From assembly GCF_030296755.1 (NCBI RefSeq), contig NZ_AP027741.1, positions 310,001 to 374,000 on the forward strand: a stretch of 64,000 bases of DNA, read 5' to 3'. A program made the position numbers and the translations under genes. Numbering within the stretch: the stretch's first letter is position 1; each line of letters starts with the position of its first letter. Below, one piece after another: positions 9,434 to 19,083 of the stretch. A model generated the notes under the pieces. That model was given only the letters and a program-made list of their open reading frames with translations, did not search any database and was not told the DNA's origin. This DNA is from Methylophaga marina (lineage in GTDB: Bacteria; Pseudomonadota; Gammaproteobacteria; Nitrosococcales; Methylophagaceae).

Positions 9434-10501
9434 TTACAGAGAACCGTCAGCTGCCATGGACATGAAAGACGAATCAAAACGCAGTTTTACATTAGCCGAA
9501 TTACCAACCACGGTGCCATCTGGGTAAGCGATACCAATAAAACCAGCATCCATCGCACCTTCACCTAACAGCCCATGTTCAAATGAAAACTCACTGACAT
9601 ATTTCATGGTTTCAGGTAATTGCTTGCTTTCAGCAAAAGCGACTGCCTCTTTTGCTTCATAAAACATATTGGTCGCCGCCAGCTGTGCTTTATATCCTTC
9701 CAGATCTGTACCCGATGCTTTTGCCATAAAACTTAAGGCATCAGTATCTTCAGCCGCCATACGCGCCATGATTTCATACCAAGCGCCGGTTAATGCTTTA
9801 CCGAAAGCGGGGTTATCTTTCAGCGTTTCTGTATTGACCAGCAACATATCAATGATTTCGCCAGGAATTTGCGAGGAATCAAACACTTTACTGGTATTTG
9901 GCATAGATGCCACTTCAGATAATAGCGGGTTCCAGGTAACGGTTGACGTCACATCATCCGCGTTAAACACACCGACTAAGTCAGCATCTGATGTGTTCAC
10001 GACTCTGACGTCACGCTCACTCAGACCAATGGTATCCAGTGCACGTGCTAATAAATAATGTGAAACAGAGAGCTCAACGAGATTAACATTTTGACCTTCA
10101 ATGTCTTTTAAGCTTTTATCATTGCCTTTAAGAACAATGCCATCATTACCGTTAGAAAAGTCACCCAGGATTAACGCTGTAGAATCAACACCGCCCGCAG
10201 CAGGAATAGTCAGGGCATCCATATTCGTCATAGTGCAGCCATCAAACTGACCTGCAGTGTATTGGTTGATGGATTCTACGTAGTCATTGATTTGTACCAC
10301 GTCAATTTCAATGCCGTATTTATCGGCCCATTTTTTGACGATACCGGCATTTGCCGCATAGTCCCATGGCATCCAGCCTGCATAAATTGTCCAGGCAATA
10401 CTGAATTTATCTTTTTGTTCAGCATTCGCTGAAAAGGGAACAATCAGAAGAGAAAAAGAAAGCAGCAAGAAGCTGATAATACGAAGATTGGAGAACTTCA
10501 T
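9434..10501 (-). CDS. Periplasmic substrate-binding protein of the guanidine importer
   Basis: First gene of the operon, 355 residues, with a clear signal peptide (hydrophobic FLLLSFSLLIVPFSANA, cleavage before EQKDKF). The mature part follows the NMT1/SsuA type-II binding-protein fold: WTIYAGWMPWDYAANAGIVKKWADKYG near the N-terminus and TVTWNPLLSEVA mid-chain. An AGGT Shine-Dalgarno precedes the ATG, about 57 bases downstream of the guanidine-I aptamer, so this gene is the immediate target of that switch. Ligand identity is inferred from context. Confidence 0.85.
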   Translation of the reverse strand: MKFSNLRIISFLLLSFSLLIVPFSANAEQKDKFSIAWTIYAGWMPWDYAANAGIVKKWADKYGIEIDVVQINDYVESINQYTAGQFDGCTMTNMDALTIPAAGGVDSTALILGDFSNGNDGIVLKGNDKSLKDIEGQNVNLVELSVSHYLLARALDTIGLSERDVRVVNTSDADLVGVFNADDVTSTVTWNPLLSEVASMPNTSKVFDSSQIPGEIIDMLLVNTETLKDNPAFGKALTGAWYEIMARMAAEDTDALSFMAKASGTDLEGYKAQLAATNMFYEAKEAVAFAESKQLPETMKYVSEFSFEHGLLGEGAMDAGFIGIAYPDGTVVGNSANVKLRFDSSFMSMAADGSL

Positions 10502-10558
10502 GAAGTTACCTCACAGTTAAGTTAGAAACACGGTGCAAGAGATGTTTTACAAAAAACA

Positions 10559-10652
10559 ATCTCCCGGGCTTTTATCCCTCCGTGTAACCTTCACTGTGAA
10601 GGTCGGTTACTCTCGGTCCAGACATCATCATTGATCGGAACCCTAGAAACCT
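10559..10652 (-). promoter_or_regulatory. Guanidine-I (ykkC) riboswitch
   Basis: On the minus strand the conserved blocks appear in the right order: CTAGGGTTCCG, then CTGGACCGAGAG, then ACACGGAGGGATAAAAGC followed by CCCGGGAGA. These are the consensus elements of the ykkC subtype that binds guanidinium. A variable hairpin (ACCTTCACAGTGAAGGT) lies between the second and third block. Downstream, GAGA..TGTTTT pairs with AAAACA..TCTC at about 10539-10563 without a clear T-tract, so the expression platform is not obvious. The leader belongs to the operon that starts at 10501. Confidence 0.93.
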
Positions 10653-10703
10653 TATTTCGTCGACAGTAGTTGGTAAACCACCTCAGCACTTAGCACTGAT
10701 AAC

Positions 10704-10718
10704 GCAGATACCATGCCA
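10704..10718 (-). promoter_or_regulatory. Sigma-54 (RpoN) promoter of the guanidine operon
   Basis: The minus strand reads TGGCATGGTATCTGC: the -24 GG and -12 GC with exactly ten bases between them, close to the consensus TGGCACG-N4-TTGC. Transcription from here would start about 40 bases before the riboswitch aptamer. Upstream NtrC-like sites support activator-dependent initiation. Confidence 0.8.
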
Positions 10719-10796
10719 GTTTTATGACTATCAGAATAATTAATGTGTGATCATCAACTTAGCTATTTATGCTAAATCTATCTTGACCTCTCAAGT

Positions 10797-10844
10797 TGCA
10801 CCATAATGGCACACCCATGATTTCATGCTCACCGTAATGGTGCA
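10797..10844 (-). promoter_or_regulatory. Pair of NtrC-type enhancer sites
   Basis: Two near-palindromes, TGCACCATAATGGCACA (10797-10813) and CTCACCGTAATGGTGCA (10828-10844), match the NtrC consensus TGCACC-N5-GGTGCA. Their centres are 31 bases apart, about three helical turns, on the same DNA face. They lie 80-140 bases upstream of the sigma-54 promoter, the usual enhancer distance. Confidence 0.75.
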
Positions 10845-10865
10845 ATCAAGACTCACCTGAACTTT

Positions 10866-12458
10866 TTAGCGAGATGAAAACCGGGTAATCATATTCAGTA
10901 GATTTTGTGACTCCTGAGCCAGATTTTCAGCATGCACATTCACCTTGTTGGCATTATTCACCACCATTTCAGCATCTGAACTGATTCTGACCACATTCTG
11001 ATTAATGTCTTCACTCACCGCGCTCTGCTCTTCAACCGCAGTCGCAATCAAGGTGTTGAGTTCATTAAGTTTCTCCACACTTTCTTTAATAGAGCTCACA
11101 GAGTCAATAGAACCCTGAATATCCTGACGGCTTGAGGAGGCAGTATCTTTAGTCGTTTCCATACCCTTCACCACTTTGACGACAGAGCCATCCAGTTTTG
11201 AAATCAGGTTCGAAATTTCTTGGGTCGATTCCTGGGTTCGGGTCGCCAATGAACGTACCTCATCAGCAACAACAGCAAAGCCTCTACCATGGTCACCGGC
11301 TCTGGCGGCCTCAATCGCGGCGTTTAACGCCAGCAGATTCGTTTGTTCAGCAATGTTACTAATCACATCTACAATAGGATTAATTGCACTGGAGTCAGAT
11401 TCCAGTGTTTTAATATAGTCACTGATAGTATCAAAGGCTTTATCTAGGCTGGTTAAGCCTTTTACTGCTGTTTCAGATTTAGCCATACTTTGTTGCGTTA
11501 ACTCATCAACATGATTCGCAGACTGGGAAGCCAAGCTAGCATTGCGTGCCACCTCTTGAATCGTGGAAGACATTTCTGTCATAGCGGTCGCCACCTGCTC
11601 AGTTTGTGAGGCCTGAGAATTAATTGATTCCATAATGGACTGTTGAGACTGATAGGTATCGCCAGCCGACTTATCAATATTCCCAGCCGAATCTTTCATT
11701 CTGACTAATATAGTATTCAATCTGGCATGAAGTAGTTTATTGACCAGAACAAGTTGAGCCACCTCATCATCCGCACCAGTGTAGACCATGCCCATTAATG
11801 GGTTATTAACCTCATCATTGGCTTCTTTAATCGCTCTATCGAGTGATGCAAAAATCCAGTTCTTGAGCAGAAGATACGTCGCCAGTCCACCCAACACAGC
11901 GATAAGCACTGGCATGTAATAGGGCAATTGCTGAATGACACTGACTTGATTCAGTACACTGGCGACAAAGGCACTCAGCACTACTGATAAGGTCGTTTTA
12001 CTTTTTAAAGAAAGTCGGGTGAAGATATTACCGAGTTTAGGTTTTTTACCTTCGTTGATTTGTTTATAAAGCTGTTCTGCCCGCTTCACTTCCTGTTTTT
12101 TGGGCTTACTACGAACGGACTCATAACCTATCACTTTATCGCCATCAAAAATCGGCGTGACATAAGCATCCACCCAGTAATAATCGCCCGTCTTTGTGCG
12201 GTTTTTAACCATGCCCATCCAGTGTTTACCCGATTTTACAGTAGACCAGAGATCAGCAAACGCGGCTGGAGGCATATCAGGATGACGGATGACGTTATGA
12301 TTCACATGCATTAATTCATCTGTCTCAAACCCACTGACATATTTAAATTCGCTATTAAAGCTGGTTATGATGCCTTTGAGATCGGTTGTAGAAATCAATG
12401 GGTTGTCGAAGGTAATTTCTTTATCCGTTACCGGCAGATTTTTTTCATTGTACTTCAC
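10866..12458 (-). CDS. Aer-like methyl-accepting chemotaxis protein with N-terminal PAS domain
   Basis: A 530-residue protein. Residues ~20-115 form a PAS domain of the Aer type ([30 protein letters not shown]), which in Aer binds FAD and senses redox state or oxygen. It is followed by a short hydrophobic region of two closely spaced helices (about residues 155-200), a HAMP-like stretch and a long methyl-accepting signalling domain. The hairpin tip is canonical ([32 protein letters not shown]). No periplasmic sensor domain is present. A sigma-28 promoter lies upstream, consistent with the motility regulon. Confidence 0.9.
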   Translation of the reverse strand: MKYNEKNLPVTDKEITFDNPLISTTDLKGIITSFNSEFKYVSGFETDELMHVNHNVIRHPDMPPAAFADLWSTVKSGKHWMGMVKNRTKTGDYYWVDAYVTPIFDGDKVIGYESVRSKPKKQEVKRAEQLYKQINEGKKPKLGNIFTRLSLKSKTTLSVVLSAFVASVLNQVSVIQQLPYYMPVLIAVLGGLATYLLLKNWIFASLDRAIKEANDEVNNPLMGMVYTGADDEVAQLVLVNKLLHARLNTILVRMKDSAGNIDKSAGDTYQSQQSIMESINSQASQTEQVATAMTEMSSTIQEVARNASLASQSANHVDELTQQSMAKSETAVKGLTSLDKAFDTISDYIKTLESDSSAINPIVDVISNIAEQTNLLALNAAIEAARAGDHGRGFAVVADEVRSLATRTQESTQEISNLISKLDGSVVKVVKGMETTKDTASSSRQDIQGSIDSVSSIKESVEKLNELNTLIATAVEEQSAVSEDINQNVVRISSDAEMVVNNANKVNVHAENLAQESQNLLNMITRFSSR

Positions 12459-12498
12459 CCTGATGAAAGTGAATGGTAAATACGTATTGCATTTACTG

Positions 12499-12526
12499 TT
12501 ATCGGCAGCTCACGGTTCTAACTTAA
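12499..12526 (-). promoter_or_regulatory. Sigma-28 (FliA) promoter of the chemoreceptor gene
   Basis: The minus strand has TTAAGTTA, a 12-base spacer and GCCGATAA. The -10 is a perfect match to the FliA consensus, the -35 matches six of eight, and the spacer is one longer than ideal. It lies 40 bases upstream of the chemoreceptor start. Confidence 0.72.
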
Positions 12527-12666
12527 ATGTTAACAACAAATTAATGCATAAGCTTTTTAGTTCGCAAGGTATTGTTGTTTTTAGACCGTAAAAATATTTA
12601 ATAGGACACAAGCCATATCAACAAGTTTTATTTAAAATATAGGCTTTATGATAATTGGTAAGTCAT

Positions 12667-13977
12667 ATGAAAGCACCTCAAGTTGGTATTGTCAGTCTTG
12701 GTTGTCCAAAAGCCCTCGTTGATAGTGAACGTATCATTACCAAGTTACGTTCAGAGGGTTATAACATTACCCCAAGTTATGATGATGCTGACTTAGTGGT
12801 GGTAAATACATGTGGTTTTATAGATTCGGCTGTTGAATAATCTCTCGGTAGTATTGGTGAAGCCATCGCTAAAAATGGCAAAGTCATTGTAACAGGTTGT
12901 CTTGGCAGCCGTGATAACACCATTCGCAAACAACACCCTCAAGTTCTGGAAATTACCGGGGCTCACGCGCTCGAAGAAGTCGTCAGTGCCGTCCACAAAC
13001 ACTTGCCTCCACAACATGATCCTTTCCTTAGCCTGGTTCCACCAGAAGGCATCAAACTCACACCCCGCCATTACGCTTATCTAAAAATATCTGAAGGCTG
13101 TAATCACCGTTGTACCTTCTGCATTATCCCTTCTATGCGTGGGGATCTGGTCAGTCGTCCAATTCATCATGTGATGACTGAAGCAAAACGACTCGTTGAT
13201 GCGGGCGTTAAAGAGCTTCTCGTTATATCTCAAGATACCAGTGCCTATGGTGTGGACGTGAAATATGAAGCACACGACTGGAACGGTAGTGAACGTGCAA
13301 CACGTTTTTACGACCTTGCCGAAGCCCTGGGTGAGCTGGGAATTTGGGTAAGAATGCATTATATCTACCCCTATCCGCATGTCGATGACGTTGTGCCTTT
13401 AATGGCGGAAGGAAAAATTCTGCCTTATCTGGATATCCCATTTCAGCATGCCAGCCCACGTATTCTCAAGCTGATGAAACGACCAGCTTCTTCACAAAAT
13501 AACTTGGAACGTATTCGTGCCTGGCGAGCAGTTTGTCCCGATATCACCTTACGCAGCACATTTATCGTTGGTTTTCCTGGCGAAACCGAAGAAGAATTCC
13601 AAGAATTGCTCGATTTTCTTACTGAGGCACAACTTGATCGTGTGGGCGCTTTTGCCTACTCCCCGGTAGAGGGTGCCACAGCCAATGACTTACCAGATCA
13701 AATTCCTGAAGCGGTTAAACAAGAACGTCTTGACCGCTTTATGGTGCACCAAGCAGAAATCAGTGCAGCGAGATTACAATTGAAAGTGGGACGCAAAGGG
13801 CGTGTCATCATTGATGAAGTTGTTGAAGAAGGCGCGGTGGGCCGTAGTGAAGCAGATGCGCCTGAAATTGATGGTCAGGTATTCATTGATGGCGCCACTC
13901 ATCTTAAGGTTGGAGATATCGTCGACGTCGAATTTGAAGAAGCCGATGAATATGATCTTTGGGCGAAACTCATCTAA
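12667..13977 (+). pseudogene. rimO: Ribosomal protein uS12 methylthiotransferase RimO, interrupted by an in-frame stop
   Basis: RimO methylthiolates an aspartate of ribosomal protein uS12 by radical-SAM chemistry. The full ~436-codon frame is intact except for TAA at 12838-12840 (codon 58), which falls where homologues have Glu or Gln ([17 protein letters not shown]). The N-terminal UPF0004 domain ([22 protein letters not shown]), the radical-SAM CxxxCxxC (CNHRCTFC, near residue 145), [10 protein letters not shown] and the C-terminal TRAM domain are all present. There is no frameshift: one base change would restore the gene. Reinitiation at the ATG at 13003 would skip the N-terminal cluster-binding domain. 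TAA excludes selenocysteine or pyrrolysine recoding. Confidence 0.9.
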
Positions 13978-14738
13978 AAATCCAAATCAAATGCCTGATT
14001 GACTGCCTCCACTACCGAGTCAGCAATCATGGCGTTGGCGGCGCTAGCCTCAGCTTCGTCTTCCGGTAGAAACTTACCTGTACGCACCAGACACGCTTGA
14101 AGCCCGGCATCAACAGCACCAATCACATCTGAGGCCACATCATCACCTATCATCAGAACATCAGTGGCGGCCATGCCTAATGATGTGAGAGCCTCATGAA
14201 AAAAACTGGATGCCGGTTTGCCAATAATCTGAGCTTCCACATGGCTGGCGTATTCCAGAGCTTGAATGAATGGCCCTGCATCTAGTTGCAATTGACCTTC
14301 ACTTTTAAAAAATCGGTTGCGTCCAATCCCCAGTAGCGGTGCGCCATTCATAATTAATGAAAAGGCTTTGTTTAGATTGTCATAACTAAATAAATACGCT
14401 GCATCAGTGACAATCACCGCATTAGGTTGAGACTGTTCTAAGTCACTGAACTCTGGTGTTAAGTCGGGATGAATAAGACAAAATGGTCGATACCCCTTCG
14501 TCTGGCACAGGCGCTTAATAGCTAGGGGCGCTGTAAAGACTTCATCAGACTTGATATCAAATCCCATCTGTTTGAGTTCGTTCAAGACTGACTGGCAGGT
14601 AGCACGTGAGGTATTGGTCACAAAACGCATCGGAATGCTCTGACGCCTCAGTCGCTTAATGAGATCAACCGCGCCACTGATAGGCTGATTGTCTGTATGT
14701 AATACCCCACTGATATCAAACAAAATTGCTTTAGTCAT
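13974..14738 (-). CDS. HAD-superfamily phosphatase, class IIA (LHPP/TIGR01458-like)
   Basis: About 254 residues. HAD motif I is reduced at its second Asp ([11 protein letters not shown] rather than DxDGxL), as in LHPP-type members. Also present are [10 protein letters not shown] (motif II), GKPASSFF (motif III Lys) and [13 protein letters not shown] (motif IV). The start at 14738 is preferred over 14753 because GGAGG lies 9 bases upstream of that ATG. It converges with rimO and overlaps its stop by 4 bases. The family dephosphorylates small phospho-compounds or phosphohistidine; the substrate here is unknown. Confidence 0.8.
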   Translation of the reverse strand: MTKAILFDISGVLHTDNQPISGAVDLIKRLRRQSIPMRFVTNTSRATCQSVLNELKQMGFDIKSDEVFTAPLAIKRLCQTKGYRPFCLIHPDLTPEFSDLEQSQPNAVIVTDAAYLFSYDNLNKAFSLIMNGAPLLGIGRNRFFKSEGQLQLDAGPFIQALEYASHVEAQIIGKPASSFFHEALTSLGMAATDVLMIGDDVASDVIGAVDAGLQACLVRTGKFLPEDEAEASAANAMIADSVVEAVNQAFDLDF

Positions 14739-14819
14739 AACAATGGCCTCCACTGTATGAGAGCAATGATTTGAGTATGCAATGCTTTTTAGCGGATCTC
14801 AATACTCAGACACGATCAC

Positions 14820-16145
14820 TTATTCATCTTTATTTGGCATGATGGGCCAGTCTGCAGCATCAACTGAATCGAGTGGGTACTGATTCGCCTCGCCATGCCA
14901 TTGTCGAATGAAGTGATGCTCAGGATCGTAGGTCGCCGTTTGTTTTTCCAGATTAAAATGACGTCCCCCACGCGGATCAGCGCCTACTCCAGCAATATAT
15001 TGCCAATTGCCCCAGTTAGAGGCGACATCATAATCAACTAACTGTTGCTCAAAATAGGCCGCACCAAACCGCCAGTCCAGTTGTAGTTCATTGACCAAAC
15101 AGCTGGCGACAATCTGACGACCGCGATTAGACATATACCCTGTTTGATTGAGTTGTTTCATGCAGGCATTAACGATGGGATAAGGGGTATTACCATGACA
15201 CCATTTCTGATAACGCTCAGGATAAAAACAACACGATACGCGTTGTTTATTTATGCCTTCCGGTCTAAACAGTTTGTGCTGATAACGCTGTGCATACCAC
15301 TGGAAATATTCACGCCATAACAGCTCATAATAAATCCAATAGGTAGATTCATTGGCGACATTGTCTTTTTCATAACGCTGTAATCTGTCTATCAGCTTGC
15401 GAGGTGATAATGCACCACTGGCCAGCCAGGCAGACATTTTCGTGGAATTATCCCATCCATCTAATTCATTTCGAACCGTTTTATAGTGTTGAGGTAACTC
15501 AGAGGAAAAGTAGTCGTCTAAATGCTGAAGCGCTGCTTTTTCTCCACCATTGAAACCTTTATGTGAATCCAGCACATTCTCTGCTGTTCGTTTCAACCCT
15601 GTCACGGTATCAACAGGGGGTGCTAATTGCTGGGGCATCGCTACCGGTTTATCAATAGCAATGGTTTCACAAGCTTGTTTGAATTCTGTAAATGTCGTCG
15701 GCAAATGGTTTAAGCCAAAAGGCAACTGTTCAGGCCGAAATAAGGTATGAGTCCAGATAGAATGAAACGCGATGCGTGGGAAATCAGCTCGAAGGTGATG
15801 CCACTGTCTTGTTTCAAATACCCCAACATGATGACTACGATAGACGACATCAATCTCATGATTTTTTATCAAAACAGAGATGGCTGAGACCGGATCGGTT
15901 GTCATCACAATCAACCGTTGCTCCCTGTTTTTGAGCTCTTTAGCTAAGTCATGCAAACATTGTTCGATAAATTGTCGGCGTATTAAGCCCATGGGCTTTG
16001 CATTAAGCCCCGTTTGTTTGAACCAGGCTGAGTCAAAACAAAATAAACAGATCAGTTGTTCACAGTTCAAACTGGCTTCAAGAAGTGCCGTGTTGTCATG
16101 AACACGAAGATCATGATTAAACCAATACAAACCTGTTTTATACAT
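14820..16145 (-). CDS. DASH-type cryptochrome / photolyase
   Basis: A 441-residue flavoprotein. The N-terminal photolyase domain begins LYWFNHDLRVHDNTAL (antenna-chromophore Rossmann fold) and the C-terminal half binds FAD. The region WGNWQYIAGVGADPRGGRHFN is characteristic of the DASH branch, where the corresponding CPD-photolyase motif differs. Family knowledge: cry-DASH proteins repair CPD lesions mainly in single-stranded DNA and may act as light sensors. It stands alone between the HAD phosphatase and the sucrose cluster, with an 85-base gap to the latter. Confidence 0.9.
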   Translation of the reverse strand: MYKTGLYWFNHDLRVHDNTALLEASLNCEQLICLFCFDSAWFKQTGLNAKPMGLIRRQFIEQCLHDLAKELKNREQRLIVMTTDPVSAISVLIKNHEIDVVYRSHHVGVFETRQWHHLRADFPRIAFHSIWTHTLFRPEQLPFGLNHLPTTFTEFKQACETIAIDKPVAMPQQLAPPVDTVTGLKRTAENVLDSHKGFNGGEKAALQHLDDYFSSELPQHYKTVRNELDGWDNSTKMSAWLASGALSPRKLIDRLQRYEKDNVANESTYWIYYELLWREYFQWYAQRYQHKLFRPEGINKQRVSCCFYPERYQKWCHGNTPYPIVNACMKQLNQTGYMSNRGRQIVASCLVNELQLDWRFGAAYFEQQLVDYDVASNWGNWQYIAGVGADPRGGRHFNLEKQTATYDPEHHFIRQWHGEANQYPLDSVDAADWPIMPNKDE

Positions 16146-16230
16146 GTCTTCTCCTAGAAACAGTTTCCATTCTGAAACTAGAGGGTTGAATGTCGATATT
16201 ATGTGAAGTTAGTAGAACAAAAATGGACAA

Positions 16231-18186
16231 TCAGCTTTCTTGCAACCAATAAAAACTAAAGGCCGGTATGACTAAGGCATTTTTGAATAAATCTGGACGC
16301 TGACCACTGAATAAGTCATAAAGTTGGCCATTTTGCGGATTTCCCCAGCTACCCAATTCGCTTAAATTTAAATGCTGAGGCTTATCGTTGAAGTTGGCAA
16401 CCACCAGAACACGTTGATGTTGCTGCTGAATGCAATAACGCTCGAAGACAAATAGATGCTCATTACCTACATCAATGAGTTCACGATTATTGAAATCGGC
16501 GAACACATCAATTTCTTTACGTACTGAGATCATCCGTTTTAAGGCGGTAAATATTTCATATTGAGGATGGCCAGGCTGATTACGTAAATCTGCTTTATTC
16601 CAGTCAATAACAGGCCGATGTACCCAGCGTGAATCCCCTTTCTTGTATGGATCCTCAAGGTAAGAAACATCGTTAGTGGTACCCACTTCATCACCGTAAT
16701 ATAGAAGAGGAATCCCACCAAAGGACATAATCAAACTGTGCAAGAGTAAGATGATTTTGATTGAATCTTCGATTGCCTCAGGATCGCCAATTTCCAAGGC
16801 GTATTCCAAGCCGACCAGAGAGGCTAAAGAACCAGAAATACGAGCATCACCTGTTTTTTCATTTTCACCAAACGGCAAACCTCTGGCGTGAGAATGGTCA
16901 AAACGCCCCATGTAATAATCAATCAGAAACTTCCGATGTTGTGCTGGTTGGTATCCAACCAGTTCAATATCACGATCATCAAAGCCCAAACCGATATCAT
17001 CATGGCAGCGGATATAATTCAGCCAGGTTGCTCGCTCTAATTTCACAGGCAAGCTCTTGATGCCTTGATTGAGTAGCTTGGTATTTTTTGTGGCTACGGC
17101 ATCCCACATCAAAGCCATATAAGTGGCGTTGTAGGCGATTTCACACTCTTTAGCAATTACCGCATCTTCACCAAAGTACTTGGTGACTTCAACCGGTGCG
17201 ACAATCGCTTCAGCAATATATAAAACGCCAGGCGCGACCACTTGGCAGCAATCTTTCAGCAATTGCAAAATCAAGTGAGCTTCACGTTCATTTTGGCAGG
17301 TACTGCCAATTTTCTTCCATAAAAAAGCAACCGCATCCAAACGCAGAATATCGGCTCCCTGATTGGCCCAAAACAGGATCACATCAAGCATTTCGATAAA
17401 AACAGTAGGATTAGAATAGTTGAGATCCCACTGATAACTATTAAACACCGTCATGACCCAACGCTGCATATCCTCATCCCAGGTAAAATTGCCGGGTGAC
17501 GTTTCTGGAAACACTTCAGGCATGCTCTGCTCGAACATATCTGGGACATTACGATTTTCAAACGTGTAGTAATAATCCTGAAACTTAGGATCACCCTCAC
17601 GTGCTTTTTGCGCCCACTCATGCTCATCGGAAGTATGATTCAGCACCACATCCATGGTCAGTAAGATATCTCTGTCATGCATGCTGCGTGCGAGTTGATT
17701 CAAGTCTTGCAGACTACCGGCACGCTCATCTATTTTTCGAAAGTCGCTCACGGCATAGCCACCATCACTGCTACCTTTTGGGCACTGCATGATTGGCATG
17801 ATGTGTACTAAATTGACGCCAAGATCCTGAAAGTAATTCAGATGGTCTTTCATGCCTTGCAGGTTGCCAGCAAAGCCCTGACTGTATAACGCCATACCTA
17901 CCCAGTTCTGACTGAGAAACCAGTTATGGTCTGCTTCACGCTCAATATCTTTCTGACGAAGATCTTCTGGACGGCGAATATACTGCCACGCCATTGTTTC
18001 AACCAGTTTCTGAGACCGCTCCTTGAAGTCATCTCGATGACCGTATAAGCGCTCAAATAAGGAGTGTATAGCATAAAAATTTGCGCCCAACCGTGTGTAG
18101 AAATAGCGTAAATCCTGCTTTGAAATGCCCGCTTCAATTTCATTGAGGATATCGTTTAACAATGTATGGGCTTGCTGTTCGTACAT
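16231..18186 (-). CDS. ams: Amylosucrase (GH13)
   Basis: A 651-residue GH13 enzyme of the usual amylosucrase length. An N-terminal helical domain precedes a TIM barrel containing MDVVLNHTSDEHEW (region I), DILRLDAVAFLWKK (region II with the nucleophile Asp), LYIAEAIVAP (region III with the acid/base Glu) and YIRCHDDIGLGF (region IV). Amylosucrase transfers glucose from sucrose to an alpha-1,4 glucan and releases fructose. As last gene of the sps-spp-fruK-ams cluster it can drain sucrose into glycogen-like polymer, while the fructokinase recovers fructose. It starts 33 bases after fruK. Confidence 0.92.
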   Translation of the reverse strand: MYEQQAHTLLNDILNEIEAGISKQDLRYFYTRLGANFYAIHSLFERLYGHRDDFKERSQKLVETMAWQYIRRPEDLRQKDIEREADHNWFLSQNWVGMALYSQGFAGNLQGMKDHLNYFQDLGVNLVHIMPIMQCPKGSSDGGYAVSDFRKIDERAGSLQDLNQLARSMHDRDILLTMDVVLNHTSDEHEWAQKAREGDPKFQDYYYTFENRNVPDMFEQSMPEVFPETSPGNFTWDEDMQRWVMTVFNSYQWDLNYSNPTVFIEMLDVILFWANQGADILRLDAVAFLWKKIGSTCQNEREAHLILQLLKDCCQVVAPGVLYIAEAIVAPVEVTKYFGEDAVIAKECEIAYNATYMALMWDAVATKNTKLLNQGIKSLPVKLERATWLNYIRCHDDIGLGFDDRDIELVGYQPAQHRKFLIDYYMGRFDHSHARGLPFGENEKTGDARISGSLASLVGLEYALEIGDPEAIEDSIKIILLLHSLIMSFGGIPLLYYGDEVGTTNDVSYLEDPYKKGDSRWVHRPVIDWNKADLRNQPGHPQYEIFTALKRMISVRKEIDVFADFNNRELIDVGNEHLFVFERYCIQQQHQRVLVVANFNDKPQHLNLSELGSWGNPQNGQLYDLFSGQRPDLFKNALVIPAFSFYWLQES

Positions 18187-18219
18187 GCTTAACCTTGTTT
18201 GAATTATTCTGAATAAGCG

Positions 18220-19083
18220 TTATTTGTAAAAATCTGGATTTTTACTGATGGCACCGCGTTGCGTCACCACCCGACAAGCGAAAGCTTGTGCTTTTTCTAA
18301 TGTCGTTTCAATTGACCAGTCCGCTAAAAGACCGTGAATATACATGGCAGTAAATGCATCGCCAGCACCGACGGTATCGATAACCTGTTCATGTTGAGTA
18401 GGTGCGACTTCATGAAACTCACCCTCTGTATCTCTCACGATAGCGCCTTTTTCTCCACGTGTCACAATCAACTGATCAAGGTGAAAGTGCGTATGCATTC
18501 GTGTCATGTCCTGATACAAATCAGCAGATTGAAAACCGAGCTCATATAACTCACTCTCGTTGAGTTTTACCCAGCGAGCCTGCTCCAGCCAATGATAGAC
18601 CACCACTTTCTGCCACCAGGGAGACCGTAAATTCACATCAACAAAAATATCCAGTGATGGGTTTTCCGTCAGTTTTTCCAATGTTTTATACGAGGTCTCA
18701 TGTCGAGCGACTAATGTGCCATGGTAAAAAAATCCGGATAAAACCTGACTGGCTGACTCACCTAACTCAATAAAGTCCCAGGCACTATCTTCAGCAAATG
18801 TGTAGCTTGGCTCATCATCTTTTATGGTGATATCAACGCGCCCTGTCTGGTGCTGGTCGTCAATTTGTATAGCTTGCGTATTCATGCCCCAGCTATCCAT
18901 CTCCGATAAGATGGTTTTGCCTAAGTCATCATTACCTACCCGGCTGATAAAAACAGGAGAATCACCTAAGGCGTGCAGATGCCAGGCCACATTAAAGGGA
19001 GCACCACCAAGAACATTTTCTCCGGTAGGAAAACAATCAAATAAGGCTTCACCAAAAAGCGTTAGATTTGATGATGAAGTCAT
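18220..19083 (-). CDS. fruK: Fructokinase (PfkB family)
   Basis: A 287-residue ribokinase/PfkB-family sugar kinase. The N-terminal substrate region is FGEALFDCFPTGENVLGGAPFNVAWHL and the C-terminal signature DTVGAGDAFTAMY holds the catalytic Asp and anion hole. Its start overlaps the sucrose-phosphatase stop by 4 bases. In this cluster it phosphorylates the fructose released by amylosucrase to fructose 6-phosphate, which the synthase can reuse. The symbol follows usage for the halophilic methanotroph cluster and is not the PTS 1-phosphofructokinase. Confidence 0.88.
   Translation of the reverse strand: MTSSSNLTLFGEALFDCFPTGENVLGGAPFNVAWHLHALGDSPVFISRVGNDDLGKTILSEMDSWGMNTQAIQIDDQHQTGRVDITIKDDEPSYTFAEDSAWDFIELGESASQVLSGFFYHGTLVARHETSYKTLEKLTENPSLDIFVDVNLRSPWWQKVVVYHWLEQARWVKLNESELYELGFQSADLYQDMTRMHTHFHLDQLIVTRGEKGAIVRDTEGEFHEVAPTQHEQVIDTVGAGDAFTAMYIHGLLADWSIETTLEKAQAFACRVVTQRGAISKNPDFYK

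Noticed and set aside
9669..10058. 129-codon antisense frame over the substrate-binding protein
   Set aside because: Shadow of a well-supported gene; no ribosome-binding site.
12838..12840. Recoding (selenocysteine or pyrrolysine) at the rimO stop
   Set aside because: The codon is TAA, not TGA or TAG, and no recoding element follows.
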